25,398 nt of DNA. Origin: a virus. A program made the position numbers and the translations under genes. Numbering within the stretch: position 1 is the stretch's first letter; each line of letters opens with the position of its first letter. Shown piece by piece: positions 8,701-15,989 of the stretch. The notes under the pieces are model-generated. The model was not told the origin of the DNA and did not search any database. It saw only the letters and a program-made list of their open reading frames with translations. The stretch lies in IMG/VR virus record IMGVR_UViG_3300036884_000260, positions 1 through 25,398 of that record; one strand, written 5' to 3'.

Positions 8701-10936
8701 AAACCCTTACTTCGCCATATCTTCATCCACCAAGTTGAACACTTTGTACGCCGAACCTAACGCCAATGTGGACTACATCGTGAGTTCAATGGCTTGGTCA
8801 GGTTCAACGGAAATTGTCGGGGGGCCGTGTGGTCCAGTATCTCAATCGGTATATCCATTCCAATTCAAAGCCCTTGATTATCCAAGTACTTGGGGTATTT
8901 CCAAATATGGTCCAAACAGGTTCCGAAATGAGAAGACTCGTTTCATATCACAATCCGTAGAGACCCGCTTCGACAATCTGGACCGTTCCACCTATGTTGA
9001 CCCAAGCGCCACGGCACCCGACTCAAACCAAGTGGGATTCTTCGTTGACCCACAAGATTTCAAGAACCGTGACATCGTTCGTTACTTCGGTAACTTTGAT
9101 TTCATGGATGCTATCGGAGACCCCGGATATGAGTTTTCGGAAAGCTACGACTCCCTGAGACTCTTCCGAAAAGAGTATGCCGAGGACCGCAATCAATACA
9201 GCGGTAGCCGAACTCTGTTCAATGAAATACTGACGACCTACAAGCTGTATTTCAACCGCTCAGTATTTGATGCCATCAAGAATGTCATCCCCGCTCGCAC
9301 GAATGCTTTGTTTGGAGTTGTGATTGAACCAACAATTTTGGAACGCCCGAAGTATCAGATGAAGTCTATAGCAACCGAGATGAGTTTTGCTCAGACTGCT
9401 TCAGTAGGTCATTATTCTTTCGACAGCGCATCATTGGTGAAGATAAGTTCAGAGATTGTCTCATCACAATCAATGGACTTAAATTTGGGATATGTCACAC
9501 TTCCGATTCGAGATTATCCCGTTAACTATGGTGGAAACTATATCCAAGACCTATCAGACCCATTCGAGCATGGGCATTTTGCGGGTGGAGTTCCTACTCG
9601 CATAATAGATTTTGTGTCAGACGTAACGTATGGATATGCACCACTTCATGTCACCTTCTCCAATCTCTCGTTTGGTGCAAGCACATATCAATGGGATTTT
9701 GGGGACGGAGGAACTAGCACCGACGTTGACCCAAGACATACTTACGACGAGGGCGGTGTTTACACTGTGGCACTGACAGGTTACTATGGAAAATATGGTC
9801 TCCACAAGACCCGCCTCTATTACATTACTGCGGTTTCCTATATCATGTCGGCTGATTTCGATGCCACTCCAAAGAGTGGACTAGCTCCGTTGACTGTTGA
9901 CTTTACTAATCTCAGTACCAACGCCGACACTTACCTTTGGGATTTGGGTTCGGGTTCTATAACAAGCACAACAGTTAACCCATCTATAACGTACATTGAC
10001 CCCGGCTATTACACCGTGAAATTGGAATCTTCCGCACATCCTGTGGGAACGACTAACGTTTATTTGGATACGCATATTAGTTATAGTTACATCAATGTTA
10101 TCGCCCCAATAATTCCAGATACTTGTGTTGGGCCTTACTCACAATCTTTTGCGGGTGGAAACTTTGGCCAGAAGCTATTCTCACAGCAGTACGTTTACTC
10201 TCTTGGAAATATTCAATCGCCAGTGACGTTCAGTTATAACGTATCAGTGAGTGCATCTCGCTACATAATTACGGTTGATAACGTTCCTCATTTAGACACT
10301 TTATGGCTAAGTCAGCCTCTCGTTGACCAAACGATGATTGACACGATTAATAATGCATTGATTCCTTACGGCGTGCCTCCTCCTGCGTTATTGTCGGCAT
10401 CTTTCAGCAATGTCGTCCAAGCGGATACGAACGGAACGGGAACCATTTACTTTAATAAGACAGTTCCCGGTAATATCACCAAAGTCAATGTGTACAACCT
10501 ATTCGATACGACTTGCAGTTTCACGATGAGTTGCCCAACTCCGTTGCCACCTGTAATTCCAACACTTCCTTGCGGGGGAGCTATCAGTCCTTCTGGAAAC
10601 CAAGTTCTAGCCCCATATTACAGGGATTATCCAGTTCAGCTTGGTTCTGGAACGGGAACTGTCGTGTTGACTTTCAACGCTTATACTATCCCCGACCGAT
10701 TCCAAGTTATTTATGATGGTGCTGTTGTAATAAATCCCGAAGGATACTGGAGAGGAGCTAACACCACTACTTATAGAAACGCATTGAACGCTCTTGGGTT
10801 CTTTGAGACGATTGTATCTCCGGGTAGTGGAACAGCGCAGTTCACCAAGACAACGGCAACTCCATACGCAATTCTCCGTGTATGGTCTCCACTGTCAGGA
10901 ACGGCATGGATAGCCAAATTGGCTTGCCCAGTATAA
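5732..10936 (+). CDS. Giant baseplate protein in the gp7 position, with PKD domains
   Basis: At 1734 aa this is the largest gene. Residues ~1-600 are a beta-rich region without clear homology. Around 620-735 a helical stretch (FTRRVVDYMLETFGW ... TLPQIFKTKGTEEAVNLILACYGIP) resembles Tail_P2_I/gp7-type wedge proteins. Residues ~745-960 look like a LamG/concanavalin fold (GGHLKIGGWF, GCFDKFQVWRDP). Two PKD domains follow (~1290-1370 with QWDFGDGG, W1321; ~1371-1455 with YLWDLGSG, W1403). The last ~240 residues contain two copies of one beta domain ending in MSCP and LACPV. T4 gp7 is 1032 aa and follows gp6, so a gp7 analogue enlarged by adhesion domains is my reading. Membership in the virion is likely; the gp7 equivalence is inferred. 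Confidence 0.75.
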   Translation: MDYTSYQIVSDSSSSLNTGSYLNPTEYVMFVDGFKPDMWFGLSELDVVEMGLWDRSQTQIGWDTIYMSKDYDNITSSYFNTQNTVVTYSFQELKPDFILHKTDKLLVNPPAQVSASFGIPSGSYFITYNTSREMAGSPANPLVIKDIASSRKELKLYPLSSSNDSYTAFCQHKFLMNDVLSLYIQSLTGCPYGQIFNQVAPLYPSEINTIKALFFIPSDGLILTFFRNIYEDLLMYSRTLGVPGSGQDTVTQNFIRIQGIRTYFNNYMLGNSRAIVNFDVLDNQFQSFVSASVERKFSTAGPNPSQEYVDAKAFVYDYFTKYFYIPISTAIRTSYNDKYFGYFKNALNVGDNRLLPILSFGMIDERTDPSDPLTLLVKLKDELPIDLPAQSRCWVSNISLTPYVVSAIIKSDISQTVHPIGPPNFSIPIPNASLTNTNVSYTANDLREDDQTERDLTVSKNIGELSVDYSEFSNFVVFSSIEMRLKIFKNKTITLYGLSSSLDVLNGRASMFLAASGSVYSYYQQESDTIQGKMDEIVNTFDGYESYLYNGGKYVYQDGGFVSASYVVDQDAAAIVYDKGNRDSLINTCPEHVLSNPDNDDYIIFLSMVGHFFDTIYVYIANMPSEKRLGNDPTSEFTRRVVDYMLETFGWKTDDSLEQANLLNNYLTNDQMAGLNSMSAEDRLKTVRNRILTTLPQIFKTKGTEEAVNLILACYGIPNVLLSVREYGGVTYDDPKASYTLYERVYMRQWDTSSRYDSYDLQLPTGSHTYLFKISIDGAGPYTYGKEQVLFGRVEDISRTSQSGSGEWAVGFIRIPKKDTGKLFFRIGYSGAEAFKMYSQEFPIFDGNIYSVMLRRNFPDAGFEFDPNYDAVPAKYDFVIKRNESGNQIISLSSSAICYDVNTNIRFGQGGHLKIGGWFADYNGQGYTGCFDKFQVWRDPVPDSNVEDYTNNFSAYSFRGTGSIPYENLYFRMHTDYPVNQLETGRWVNGNPYFAISSSTKLNTLYAEPNANVDYIVSSMAWSGSTEIVGGPCGPVSQSVYPFQFKALDYPSTWGISKYGPNRFRNEKTRFISQSVETRFDNLDRSTYVDPSATAPDSNQVGFFVDPQDFKNRDIVRYFGNFDFMDAIGDPGYEFSESYDSLRLFRKEYAEDRNQYSGSRTLFNEILTTYKLYFNRSVFDAIKNVIPARTNALFGVVIEPTILERPKYQMKSIATEMSFAQTASVGHYSFDSASLVKISSEIVSSQSMDLNLGYVTLPIRDYPVNYGGNYIQDLSDPFEHGHFAGGVPTRIIDFVSDVTYGYAPLHVTFSNLSFGASTYQWDFGDGGTSTDVDPRHTYDEGGVYTVALTGYYGKYGLHKTRLYYITAVSYIMSADFDATPKSGLAPLTVDFTNLSTNADTYLWDLGSGSITSTTVNPSITYIDPGYYTVKLESSAHPVGTTNVYLDTHISYSYINVIAPIIPDTCVGPYSQSFAGGNFGQKLFSQQYVYSLGNIQSPVTFSYNVSVSASRYIITVDNVPHLDTLWLSQPLVDQTMIDTINNALIPYGVPPPALLSASFSNVVQADTNGTGTIYFNKTVPGNITKVNVYNLFDTTCSFTMSCPTPLPPVIPTLPCGGAISPSGNQVLAPYYRDYPVQLGSGTGTVVLTFNAYTIPDRFQVIYDGAVVINPEGYWRGANTTTYRNALNALGFFETIVSPGSGTAQFTKTTATPYAILRVWSPLSGTAWIAKLACPV

Positions 10937-10947
10937 GGAATTGATTT

Positions 10948-11772
10948 ATGAATGGAGAAATTTTCTTCAACATGTTCAAGGAACCACACCCAATTTATGG
11001 GCGATCTGAGTTCCTTCTCAAGCGATGGAAAAAGTACACGATATATTCCAAATCGGGGTCATATGTTCGCTCTGACAATCCGTCTCAATTTTCAATCTTG
11101 AGCAGTTCCGTTCGACAATTGACGGCCACGATCAATTACACCGTTCCCGACAGCCCGAAGGCAAACGTCTATTCTACCAACTCCATCTATTTGTATGACT
11201 ACGTGATAGTAAATGATACATTCTTTTTGAATAGCGTCTATACAGCTTCCACGACAGATGCTACGCCATCTCCGATTGACTTTCACGACGTTCAGACAAA
11301 TCAATGGAGCCACAGTATAAACACTTGGAAAGATAGCCCGAACACGATATACAACAATTACGTGTTGCGATACAATCCCCTCGCTTCTACTTTTGAGGGA
11401 TTCCCGGTTTACGGGGGAGACCCGTCATTTCATCCATTTGTTATCCCGTCTCCATTTTTCCCGATGACCCCCGAGCAATATGCTGAGTTGATGAATACAC
11501 CAATTTATCGGGACGATGGAACGTACTTTGAAATCGTTCGGGGATACCCGAGAAACCACTATACTCACAAGAGAGGGTATTTTGCTTTGGAAAGGTTCAC
11601 GACTTATGGTCTCGTGGCAAACACCGTGACCTCTGCTTCCTATCGAAAGGGGATGCAAACTGCTGCCACGACCATCGGTCTAACGGGAATTAGCGACGGA
11701 AGCGACCCTGTACAGACAACTCAGGTCACGAACATTGACCTTATCAAGTCGGACAACGTAATTTACCACTAA
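10948..11772 (+). CDS. Virion structural protein of unknown function
   Basis: The 274-aa product starts with an ATG 8 nt after AAGGA (10935-10939), which overlaps the stop of the previous gene. It is rich in Tyr, Asn, Pro and Ser and looks beta-structured, with no signal peptide or membrane segment. Segments such as PHPIYGRSEFLLKRWKKYTI and DVQTNQWSHSINTWKDSP are distinctive, but I cannot place them in a named family. Its position after the gp7-like gene is that of T4 gp8 (334 aa). I see no gp8 motif to support that, so the call stays at a probable baseplate or tail component. Confidence 0.7.
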   Translation: MNGEIFFNMFKEPHPIYGRSEFLLKRWKKYTIYSKSGSYVRSDNPSQFSILSSSVRQLTATINYTVPDSPKANVYSTNSIYLYDYVIVNDTFFLNSVYTASTTDATPSPIDFHDVQTNQWSHSINTWKDSPNTIYNNYVLRYNPLASTFEGFPVYGGDPSFHPFVIPSPFFPMTPEQYAELMNTPIYRDDGTYFEIVRGYPRNHYTHKRGYFALERFTTYGLVANTVTSASYRKGMQTAATTIGLTGISDGSDPVQTTQVTNIDLIKSDNVIYH

Positions 11773-11790
11773 AAACCAGCTACTCGCTAA

Positions 11791-11798
11791 TACTTATA
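11791..11798 (+). promoter_or_regulatory. TACTTATA element upstream of the 215-aa structural gene
   Basis: TACTTATAGATGAG lies 25 nt before the ATG at 11824 and is flanked by a short inverted repeat (TACTC 11781-11785 and GAGTA 11802-11806). It shares TTATAGATGA with the element at 24008. The gap is 51 nt, whereas the previous three structural genes are nearly abutting. A new transcription start here is inferred. Confidence 0.4.
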
Positions 11799-11823
11799 GA
11801 TGAGTAACATTTTATAAAAACAT

Positions 11824-12471
11824 ATGGCATATATTGATTCGGAAACTATCACGGTTGATGCAATTCTCACCCAAAAGGGTCGTCAGCTTTTGGCGCAGAA
11901 CGGCAACCTGAACATTACGTCATTCGCCTTGGCCGATGACGAAATTGACTACACGCTGTATCAGCCGAACCACCCCAATGGTAGCGCCTTCTACGATATT
12001 GCCTTGCGTAATACCCCAGTTTTTGAGCCGTTGACTGACGAAACACAAGTGATGAAGTACAAACTCGTCACGCTCAACCAAGGTGTCACGTCTATTCCAG
12101 TCATCACGATTTCTCAAGACAAGATTCTCGTGACGAAAGATTATACGGGAGACATTATCATCAATCCCTCGACTAACCCCGCCTACAACTTGCAAGCGGG
12201 ATACACGGCTATCCTCGGAAATAAGAACGTCGGTATTCTCATAGTTCAGCAGACGAATGCAATAAACTCTGTGGCCAACACCGTGCCGACATTTGCCGGT
12301 GACATCAATATCGCAAGCGCCCAAGTCGTTGTAGGAAACAGTTTCCGTTTTGTTCCAAATAGTGGATTGAACAAGACAACGACAACCAACTTAACAATCA
12401 TCGGAAATGAATCGGGGGGCAGCACTTCGATTGAAGTCACCGTGACGGTTCCTCCACCAACATCTCAGTAA
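11824..12471 (+). CDS. Tail/virion structural protein
   Basis: This 215-aa protein opens with ITVDAILTQKGRQLLAQNG and then ITSFALADDEIDYTLYQPNH. I recognise this opening as a recurring virion-protein type in environmental T4-like phages, without an assigned function. Residues ~75-215 are beta-rich and Thr/Val/Asn-rich and end in a Pro-rich tail (TVPPPTSQ). The conserved N-terminal ~90 residues probably carry the shared function and the C-terminus looks variable. The upstream gap holds a TACTTATA element, and the next gene starts 4 nt downstream. No enzyme motif, signal peptide or membrane segment is visible. Confidence 0.75.
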   Translation: MAYIDSETITVDAILTQKGRQLLAQNGNLNITSFALADDEIDYTLYQPNHPNGSAFYDIALRNTPVFEPLTDETQVMKYKLVTLNQGVTSIPVITISQDKILVTKDYTGDIIINPSTNPAYNLQAGYTAILGNKNVGILIVQQTNAINSVANTVPTFAGDINIASAQVVVGNSFRFVPNSGLNKTTTTNLTIIGNESGGSTSIEVTVTVPPPTSQ

Positions 12472-12475
12472 ATAT

Positions 12476-13630
12476 ATGATATTCAATCAATTCGACCCAA
12501 ATAAGGACGTTGTAGCTGGGCGTGTGACCCGTATTGCAAGTGGGTTTTGGCCCGATGGTTCGCCAGACTGGGATCAAGGAAATTTCAACGATGACTTTTG
12601 GCGCATCACCGGCTCGTCGGGCACGCCATCATATGGAACGTCATTCTATGACATTCGATATACGATGTATTATCTGAATGTGTTTCCAGACCAATCGTCC
12701 TACGTCAACTACGACCCTTATTTCTCCATCGCATACGGAAACTTCTATGGAGATTTGGGAAGCGGGTCATTCCCGGTTGAATCGGCGAGTATTGAAACCT
12801 CTCCTACCAAGGCGATTTACACCCAGTACAAAAACATTCTCTTGTCCAATTCGGATGTGAATGCCACGTCCAATGGAATGTTTTCCATGACCAGTGCTAG
12901 TACCACAGTTACAGCCCAAGACATATGGGTAATCAATTTCTCAGCTTACAAGATGAAGGACAGAATTGACGAGGGTTTGCTGCAACTTAATTTCAGCGGT
13001 TCGGCTGGACTTGTCACTCTGATTGACGACTCCATTTATTCGACTCAGAACCAGTACGTCTATCAGCTTGTGACTGGAAGCTTGAATGCTCCATTCGGAA
13101 GTCCCACATATGAAGGTATTGGACTATTCTATCCACAGGTTGGAATCGTAGTCCTCAACGCCGCCCTCTTGGCTAACAAGCTTGGAATTACCAGCGGTTC
13201 GGGAGTAGGTGCAGGGACGAATGGTCCGTGTGATGATGGTTCATGGCCATATATCTCGGGTTCAATTCCGGGCAATATTAACTATACTTACAACCACAAG
13301 ACTCTGTTCGAGTCCATGAACATTTGTCAGGGCCAATTGATGAATGTCCGCAAGTCGGAATACGTTCCCGCTCGTCATTACTTCGTCCGTGTAATGAACC
13401 GTGACTTCAATTACAGTAACAACCCGACCTATGTTTACGATGGGACTGACCATGTGCATCCAAAAGGTCAAATATACAATGCGGACTTCATTACCGATCC
13501 AAGAACGTACGTTACGACTGTCGGACTGTACAACGATAGCAATGAACTTGTTGCTGTGGCAAAACTAAGCAGACCAGCGGTTAAGTCTTTTGATCAGGAA
13601 TTACTTATAAAAGTACGGTTGGATTTTTGA
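12476..13630 (+). CDS. Virion structural protein with a tail-type C-terminal domain
   Basis: The 384-aa product begins 4 nt after the previous stop and has no clear Shine-Dalgarno site, so it is probably translationally coupled. It is a beta-rich Ser/Gly/Tyr-rich protein with a large N-terminal region (SGFWPDGSPDW, FSAYKMKDRIDEGLLQL) and a C-terminal part (YVPARHYFVRVMNRDFNYSN ... TTVGLYNDSNELVAVAKL ... LLIKVRLDF). The last ~40 residues match the end of the FG-GAP protein at 21516-23960 (TTIGLYSGLELVALAKL ... FVVKMDF), so the two probably share an attachment module. No T4 homologue is recognised. A homing endonuclease gene follows directly. Confidence 0.75.
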   Translation: MIFNQFDPNKDVVAGRVTRIASGFWPDGSPDWDQGNFNDDFWRITGSSGTPSYGTSFYDIRYTMYYLNVFPDQSSYVNYDPYFSIAYGNFYGDLGSGSFPVESASIETSPTKAIYTQYKNILLSNSDVNATSNGMFSMTSASTTVTAQDIWVINFSAYKMKDRIDEGLLQLNFSGSAGLVTLIDDSIYSTQNQYVYQLVTGSLNAPFGSPTYEGIGLFYPQVGIVVLNAALLANKLGITSGSGVGAGTNGPCDDGSWPYISGSIPGNINYTYNHKTLFESMNICQGQLMNVRKSEYVPARHYFVRVMNRDFNYSNNPTYVYDGTDHVHPKGQIYNADFITDPRTYVTTVGLYNDSNELVAVAKLSRPAVKSFDQELLIKVRLDF

Positions 13631-13662
13631 TGTAAAAGTGTAAATAAAAGTGAGTTTTGGAT

Positions 13663-13696
13663 ATGTCGCTCGATACTTATGGTATATGAGCGACAT
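13663..13696 (+). promoter_or_regulatory. Stem-loop over the homing endonuclease 1 start codon
   Basis: A perfect 9-bp inverted repeat, ATGTCGCTC (13663-13671) and GAGCGACAT (13688-13696), encloses an inner ATAC/GTAT stem with a 5-nt loop. The ATG at 13686 sits at the base of the 3' arm, so in a read-through mRNA the start would be buried. The TACTTATG element lies inside the hairpin. This resembles the known T4 I-TevI arrangement, in which a hairpin blocks translation from long transcripts. Structure is seen; function is inferred. Confidence 0.55.
13674..13681 (+). promoter_or_regulatory. TACTTATG element inside the endonuclease hairpin
   Basis: TACTTATG is a variant of the recurring TATTTATA element, placed 4 nt before the ATG at 13686. 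If it acts as a -10 box, initiation would fall at or just after the start codon and remove the 5' arm of the hairpin. It is the weakest match of the seven elements. Confidence 0.3.
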
Positions 13697-14549
13697 TATT
13701 ATTTGTAGATTAGATGGGAAGGAAATGCTTGTAAAGCATTTGGCAAGACACTTAAAACTGTATCATCAGAAAGATTACAGAGAGTATATCGGGGAGCACA
13801 TCGAAGATTTTGAAACTCACGGATGGAACTTGTGCTCAGTATGCCACAAACCAGTCAAAGGAAAAGCCTGCCCCGGCGAATGTTTAAGACAACATTATTC
13901 TTCCTCTCGTATAGGGATAGTTAAAGGTCCAATGTCCGATGAAACCAAGAAAAAACTTTCAGACAATCGAAAAGAGAAATATGCCAATGGATGGGAGCCA
14001 CGAGTAGGAAAACTACATACCGAAGAATCAAAACAGAAAATGTCGGAGTTTCAAATAGAACGACTTGCCGATCCCAAGAATCATCCATTTTTTGGTAAAC
14101 ATCACACAAACGAGACCAAAGGCAAACTGTCTAAATCTCATATAGGATTGCTAGTCGGGGAGAAAAATGGAATGTATGGAAAAACGCATACGCCTGAAGC
14201 AATTCGAAAAATATTCTCTCACCGCAAAATGAATGGATTGGAAAAAATAGTTGCCGATAAGCTGGATGAAGCGGGAATCCCATATCATTTTCAATACTTC
14301 ATTGCAGAAAATGGAATATGTAAATCCTACGACTTTAAGATAAAGGGGAAACCTCTAATCATCGAAGTGGACGGAGATTTTTGGCATGGAAATCCTTGCC
14401 AATCAAATCATTATGAGAAAGTGAATTCTGTTCGGGAAAATGATAAGATTAAGGATGAAATTGCGAAAAATCGAGGCATTTCTGTGATTCGATTGTGGGA
14501 ATCTGACATTAGAAAAGACCCATCCATTGTCCTCAAATATATGGCGTGA
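13686..14549 (+). CDS. Homing endonuclease: NUMOD3 plus EDxHD/Vsr-like nuclease
   Basis: This free-standing 287-aa endonuclease lies between two structural genes. Residues 1-35 resemble a Ros/MucR-type zinc finger (CRLDGKEMLVKHLARHLKLY), but the second Cys is Asp. A CxxC...C...C cluster follows (CSVCHKPVKGKACPGEC). Residues ~88-175 hold NUMOD3-type DNA-binding repeats (HTEESKQKMSE, HTNETKGKLSKSHIG, HTPEAIRKIFS). Residues ~178-280 look like the nuclease core: LEKIVADKLDEAGIPYHFQY, YDFKIKGKPLIIEVDGDFWH with acidic and His residues, then VIRLWESDI. Such enzymes cut a phage allele lacking the gene and spread by repair. The gene is AT-rich relative to the flanking genes. An upstream in-frame start at 13650 exists, but 13686 has the better position. 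Confidence 0.85.
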   Translation: MSDIIICRLDGKEMLVKHLARHLKLYHQKDYREYIGEHIEDFETHGWNLCSVCHKPVKGKACPGECLRQHYSSSRIGIVKGPMSDETKKKLSDNRKEKYANGWEPRVGKLHTEESKQKMSEFQIERLADPKNHPFFGKHHTNETKGKLSKSHIGLLVGEKNGMYGKTHTPEAIRKIFSHRKMNGLEKIVADKLDEAGIPYHFQYFIAENGICKSYDFKIKGKPLIIEVDGDFWHGNPCQSNHYEKVNSVRENDKIKDEIAKNRGISVIRLWESDIRKDPSIVLKYMA

Positions 14550-14568
14550 GTCTATTTATAGTTAGACT
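14549..14568 (+). promoter_or_regulatory. Hairpin between the endonuclease stop and gene A
   Basis: AGTCTA (14549-14554) and TAGACT (14563-14568) form a 6-bp stem with an 8-nt loop. It runs from the last base of the endonuclease stop to the base before the next ATG at 14569. Its loop carries most of the TATTTATA element. There is no Shine-Dalgarno site. Confidence 0.45.
14553..14560 (+). promoter_or_regulatory. TATTTATA element before gene A
   Basis: TATTTATAG lies 8 nt before the ATG at 14569, the same spacing as the element at 19315 before its ATG. It occupies the loop side of the AGTCTA/TAGACT hairpin. A late-promoter role is inferred from recurrence, not shown. Confidence 0.45.
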
Positions 14569-15966
14569 ATGATCAAGCACATAAATCACCAGAACGTTTC
14601 GACGACGCCATTCGTTGCGGCTAAGTCTCGTGATTTATACAACACCCAGAACCCCGATTCTCTCATTACTGAGGCTGCTGTCTATCCGGATGGAACTCAT
14701 ATTGCGCTTGATTACGTTAACTACAATTCGGGGAATCCCATACTAAACCGAGATTGCGATATTGCTCTTGAACAGCAAGACGCAGACCTTATTCAATACG
14801 AAGAAGGCATAACAGGGTCAGGAACATTCAACTCAGCTTCCGACCCTCGAAATTCGGACGGCACCTACAAGACGCTTGTTCATCGTCAAATTGAGAATGC
14901 ATTCTACAACACCTACCGAAATCCCACGGAAATCTTTGGTGTAGAGCATATTGATTTTCCGTTAAGTAAAACCCTCCGGAATCTCTCCGATCACTTTCGG
15001 ATGTTTACCGTCCCGAGGTCTATATTCGGGGATAAAATACAGCCTAAAAGCGTCCAATTCTTCGATACCTTGTTTGATGACAATGTGGCGATTTTTGATG
15101 ACGGTTATCAGAATCTCATTGCGGGCTACAACTTGTTTTCTAAGGTTCAAGAAGTGCGGACATTCCCTTCTGGGGCGGGCTATCAAAATGCTATTTTCCC
15201 GGGAAGCTCAAGTAACGATTGCCCTACCATAGACAGTTTATGGGTAACTGATCCGAAGGATCAAATTGTTTATCAAGGATTTACGGCGTCGTTTTCGGTA
15301 ACTGCTAGTGGAGCCTTGCCGTTGACCTATCAATGGATTTCTGGGAGCACTTATTTGGTAGATGGTTCTCGTATTACAGGAAGTAACACCATAAACGGAA
15401 CTACGTCTTCATTGTTTATCAACAATGTTCAATTTTCAGATGCCGGGACATATAAGGTACATGTTACTAATGCATATGGAAGAAGTGTGGATAGTAACAC
15501 GGCTTTACTCACTGTGTTAGATACTATAATAGTAGCTTCAATGCATGATTCAGCATCTTCCGATCTTTCTTTGAGATTTGGAAATTATGGAGACACTTCA
15601 ACAATAGAACCAATTGTTTCCACGTTCGCATCTTTTTTGAGTGGATACATTTTCGACACTGTTATTCCGACGTATGGGGATGAGACAGCATCCGTTGATA
15701 ATGGGTTCGAAAGCGGATACATTTTCGACACTATTATTCCGATTTATGGAGGAAACGAGACAGCATCCGTTGATAGTGGGTTCGACAGCGGATACATTTT
15801 CGATGTTATCATACCGATTTATGGAGGAAACGAGACAGCATCCGTTGATAGTGGGTTCGACAGCGGATATACAACGCTTGTTGTGACGCCCGCATTTCAG
15901 GTTGAACCCGTTGCCACATTTACTGTAGGTTTTCTAACAGGAAGTATATCGGGAAGCTATCCGTAA
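14569..15966 (+). CDS. Tail-associated protein A with Ig-like domain and tandem repeats
   Basis: The 465-aa protein has a modular layout. Residues ~1-215 match the 236-aa product at 18579-19289 (ALDYVNYNSGNPILNRDCDI, NPTEIFGVEHIDFPLSKT, RMFTVPRSIFGDKIQPKSV, NLFSKVQEVR). Residues ~227-317 form an Ig-like domain (PLTYQWISGSTYLVDGSRI ... FSDAGTYKVHVTNAYG). Residues ~357-431 are three near-identical 24-25-residue repeats, followed by a short Gly/Ser tail. The N-terminal part is richer in GC than the Ig and repeat part, so the latter looks appended. Ig-like domains on phage virions are known as surface adhesion modules. A virion-exposed, tail-associated role is inferred. The start follows a hairpin with no Shine-Dalgarno site. 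Confidence 0.75.
   Translation: MIKHINHQNVSTTPFVAAKSRDLYNTQNPDSLITEAAVYPDGTHIALDYVNYNSGNPILNRDCDIALEQQDADLIQYEEGITGSGTFNSASDPRNSDGTYKTLVHRQIENAFYNTYRNPTEIFGVEHIDFPLSKTLRNLSDHFRMFTVPRSIFGDKIQPKSVQFFDTLFDDNVAIFDDGYQNLIAGYNLFSKVQEVRTFPSGAGYQNAIFPGSSSNDCPTIDSLWVTDPKDQIVYQGFTASFSVTASGALPLTYQWISGSTYLVDGSRITGSNTINGTTSSLFINNVQFSDAGTYKVHVTNAYGRSVDSNTALLTVLDTIIVASMHDSASSDLSLRFGNYGDTSTIEPIVSTFASFLSGYIFDTVIPTYGDETASVDNGFESGYIFDTIIPIYGGNETASVDSGFDSGYIFDVIIPIYGGNETASVDSGFDSGYTTLVVTPAFQVEPVATFTVGFLTGSISGSYP
15640..15861 (+). repeat. Three tandem in-frame repeats, 72/75/75 bp
   Basis: Units at 15640-15711, 15712-15786 and 15787-15861 each encode SGYIFDxxIPxYG, then ETASVDxGF. The first lacks one codon (GDET rather than GGNET). 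Units 2 and 3 are nearly identical in DNA, which points to recent expansion. A partial fourth unit (SGY) follows. Confidence 0.95.
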
Positions 15967-15989
15967 AATATGTACAGAAAAGGAAATAT

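Noticed and set aside
13602-13615. TACTT-ATAA-AAGTA hairpin with TACTTATA near the end of the 384-aa gene
   Set aside because: It is inside coding sequence (the LLIKVRL end) and lacks the downstream GAYGA bases. It may be chance, although it is close to the endonuclease insertion.
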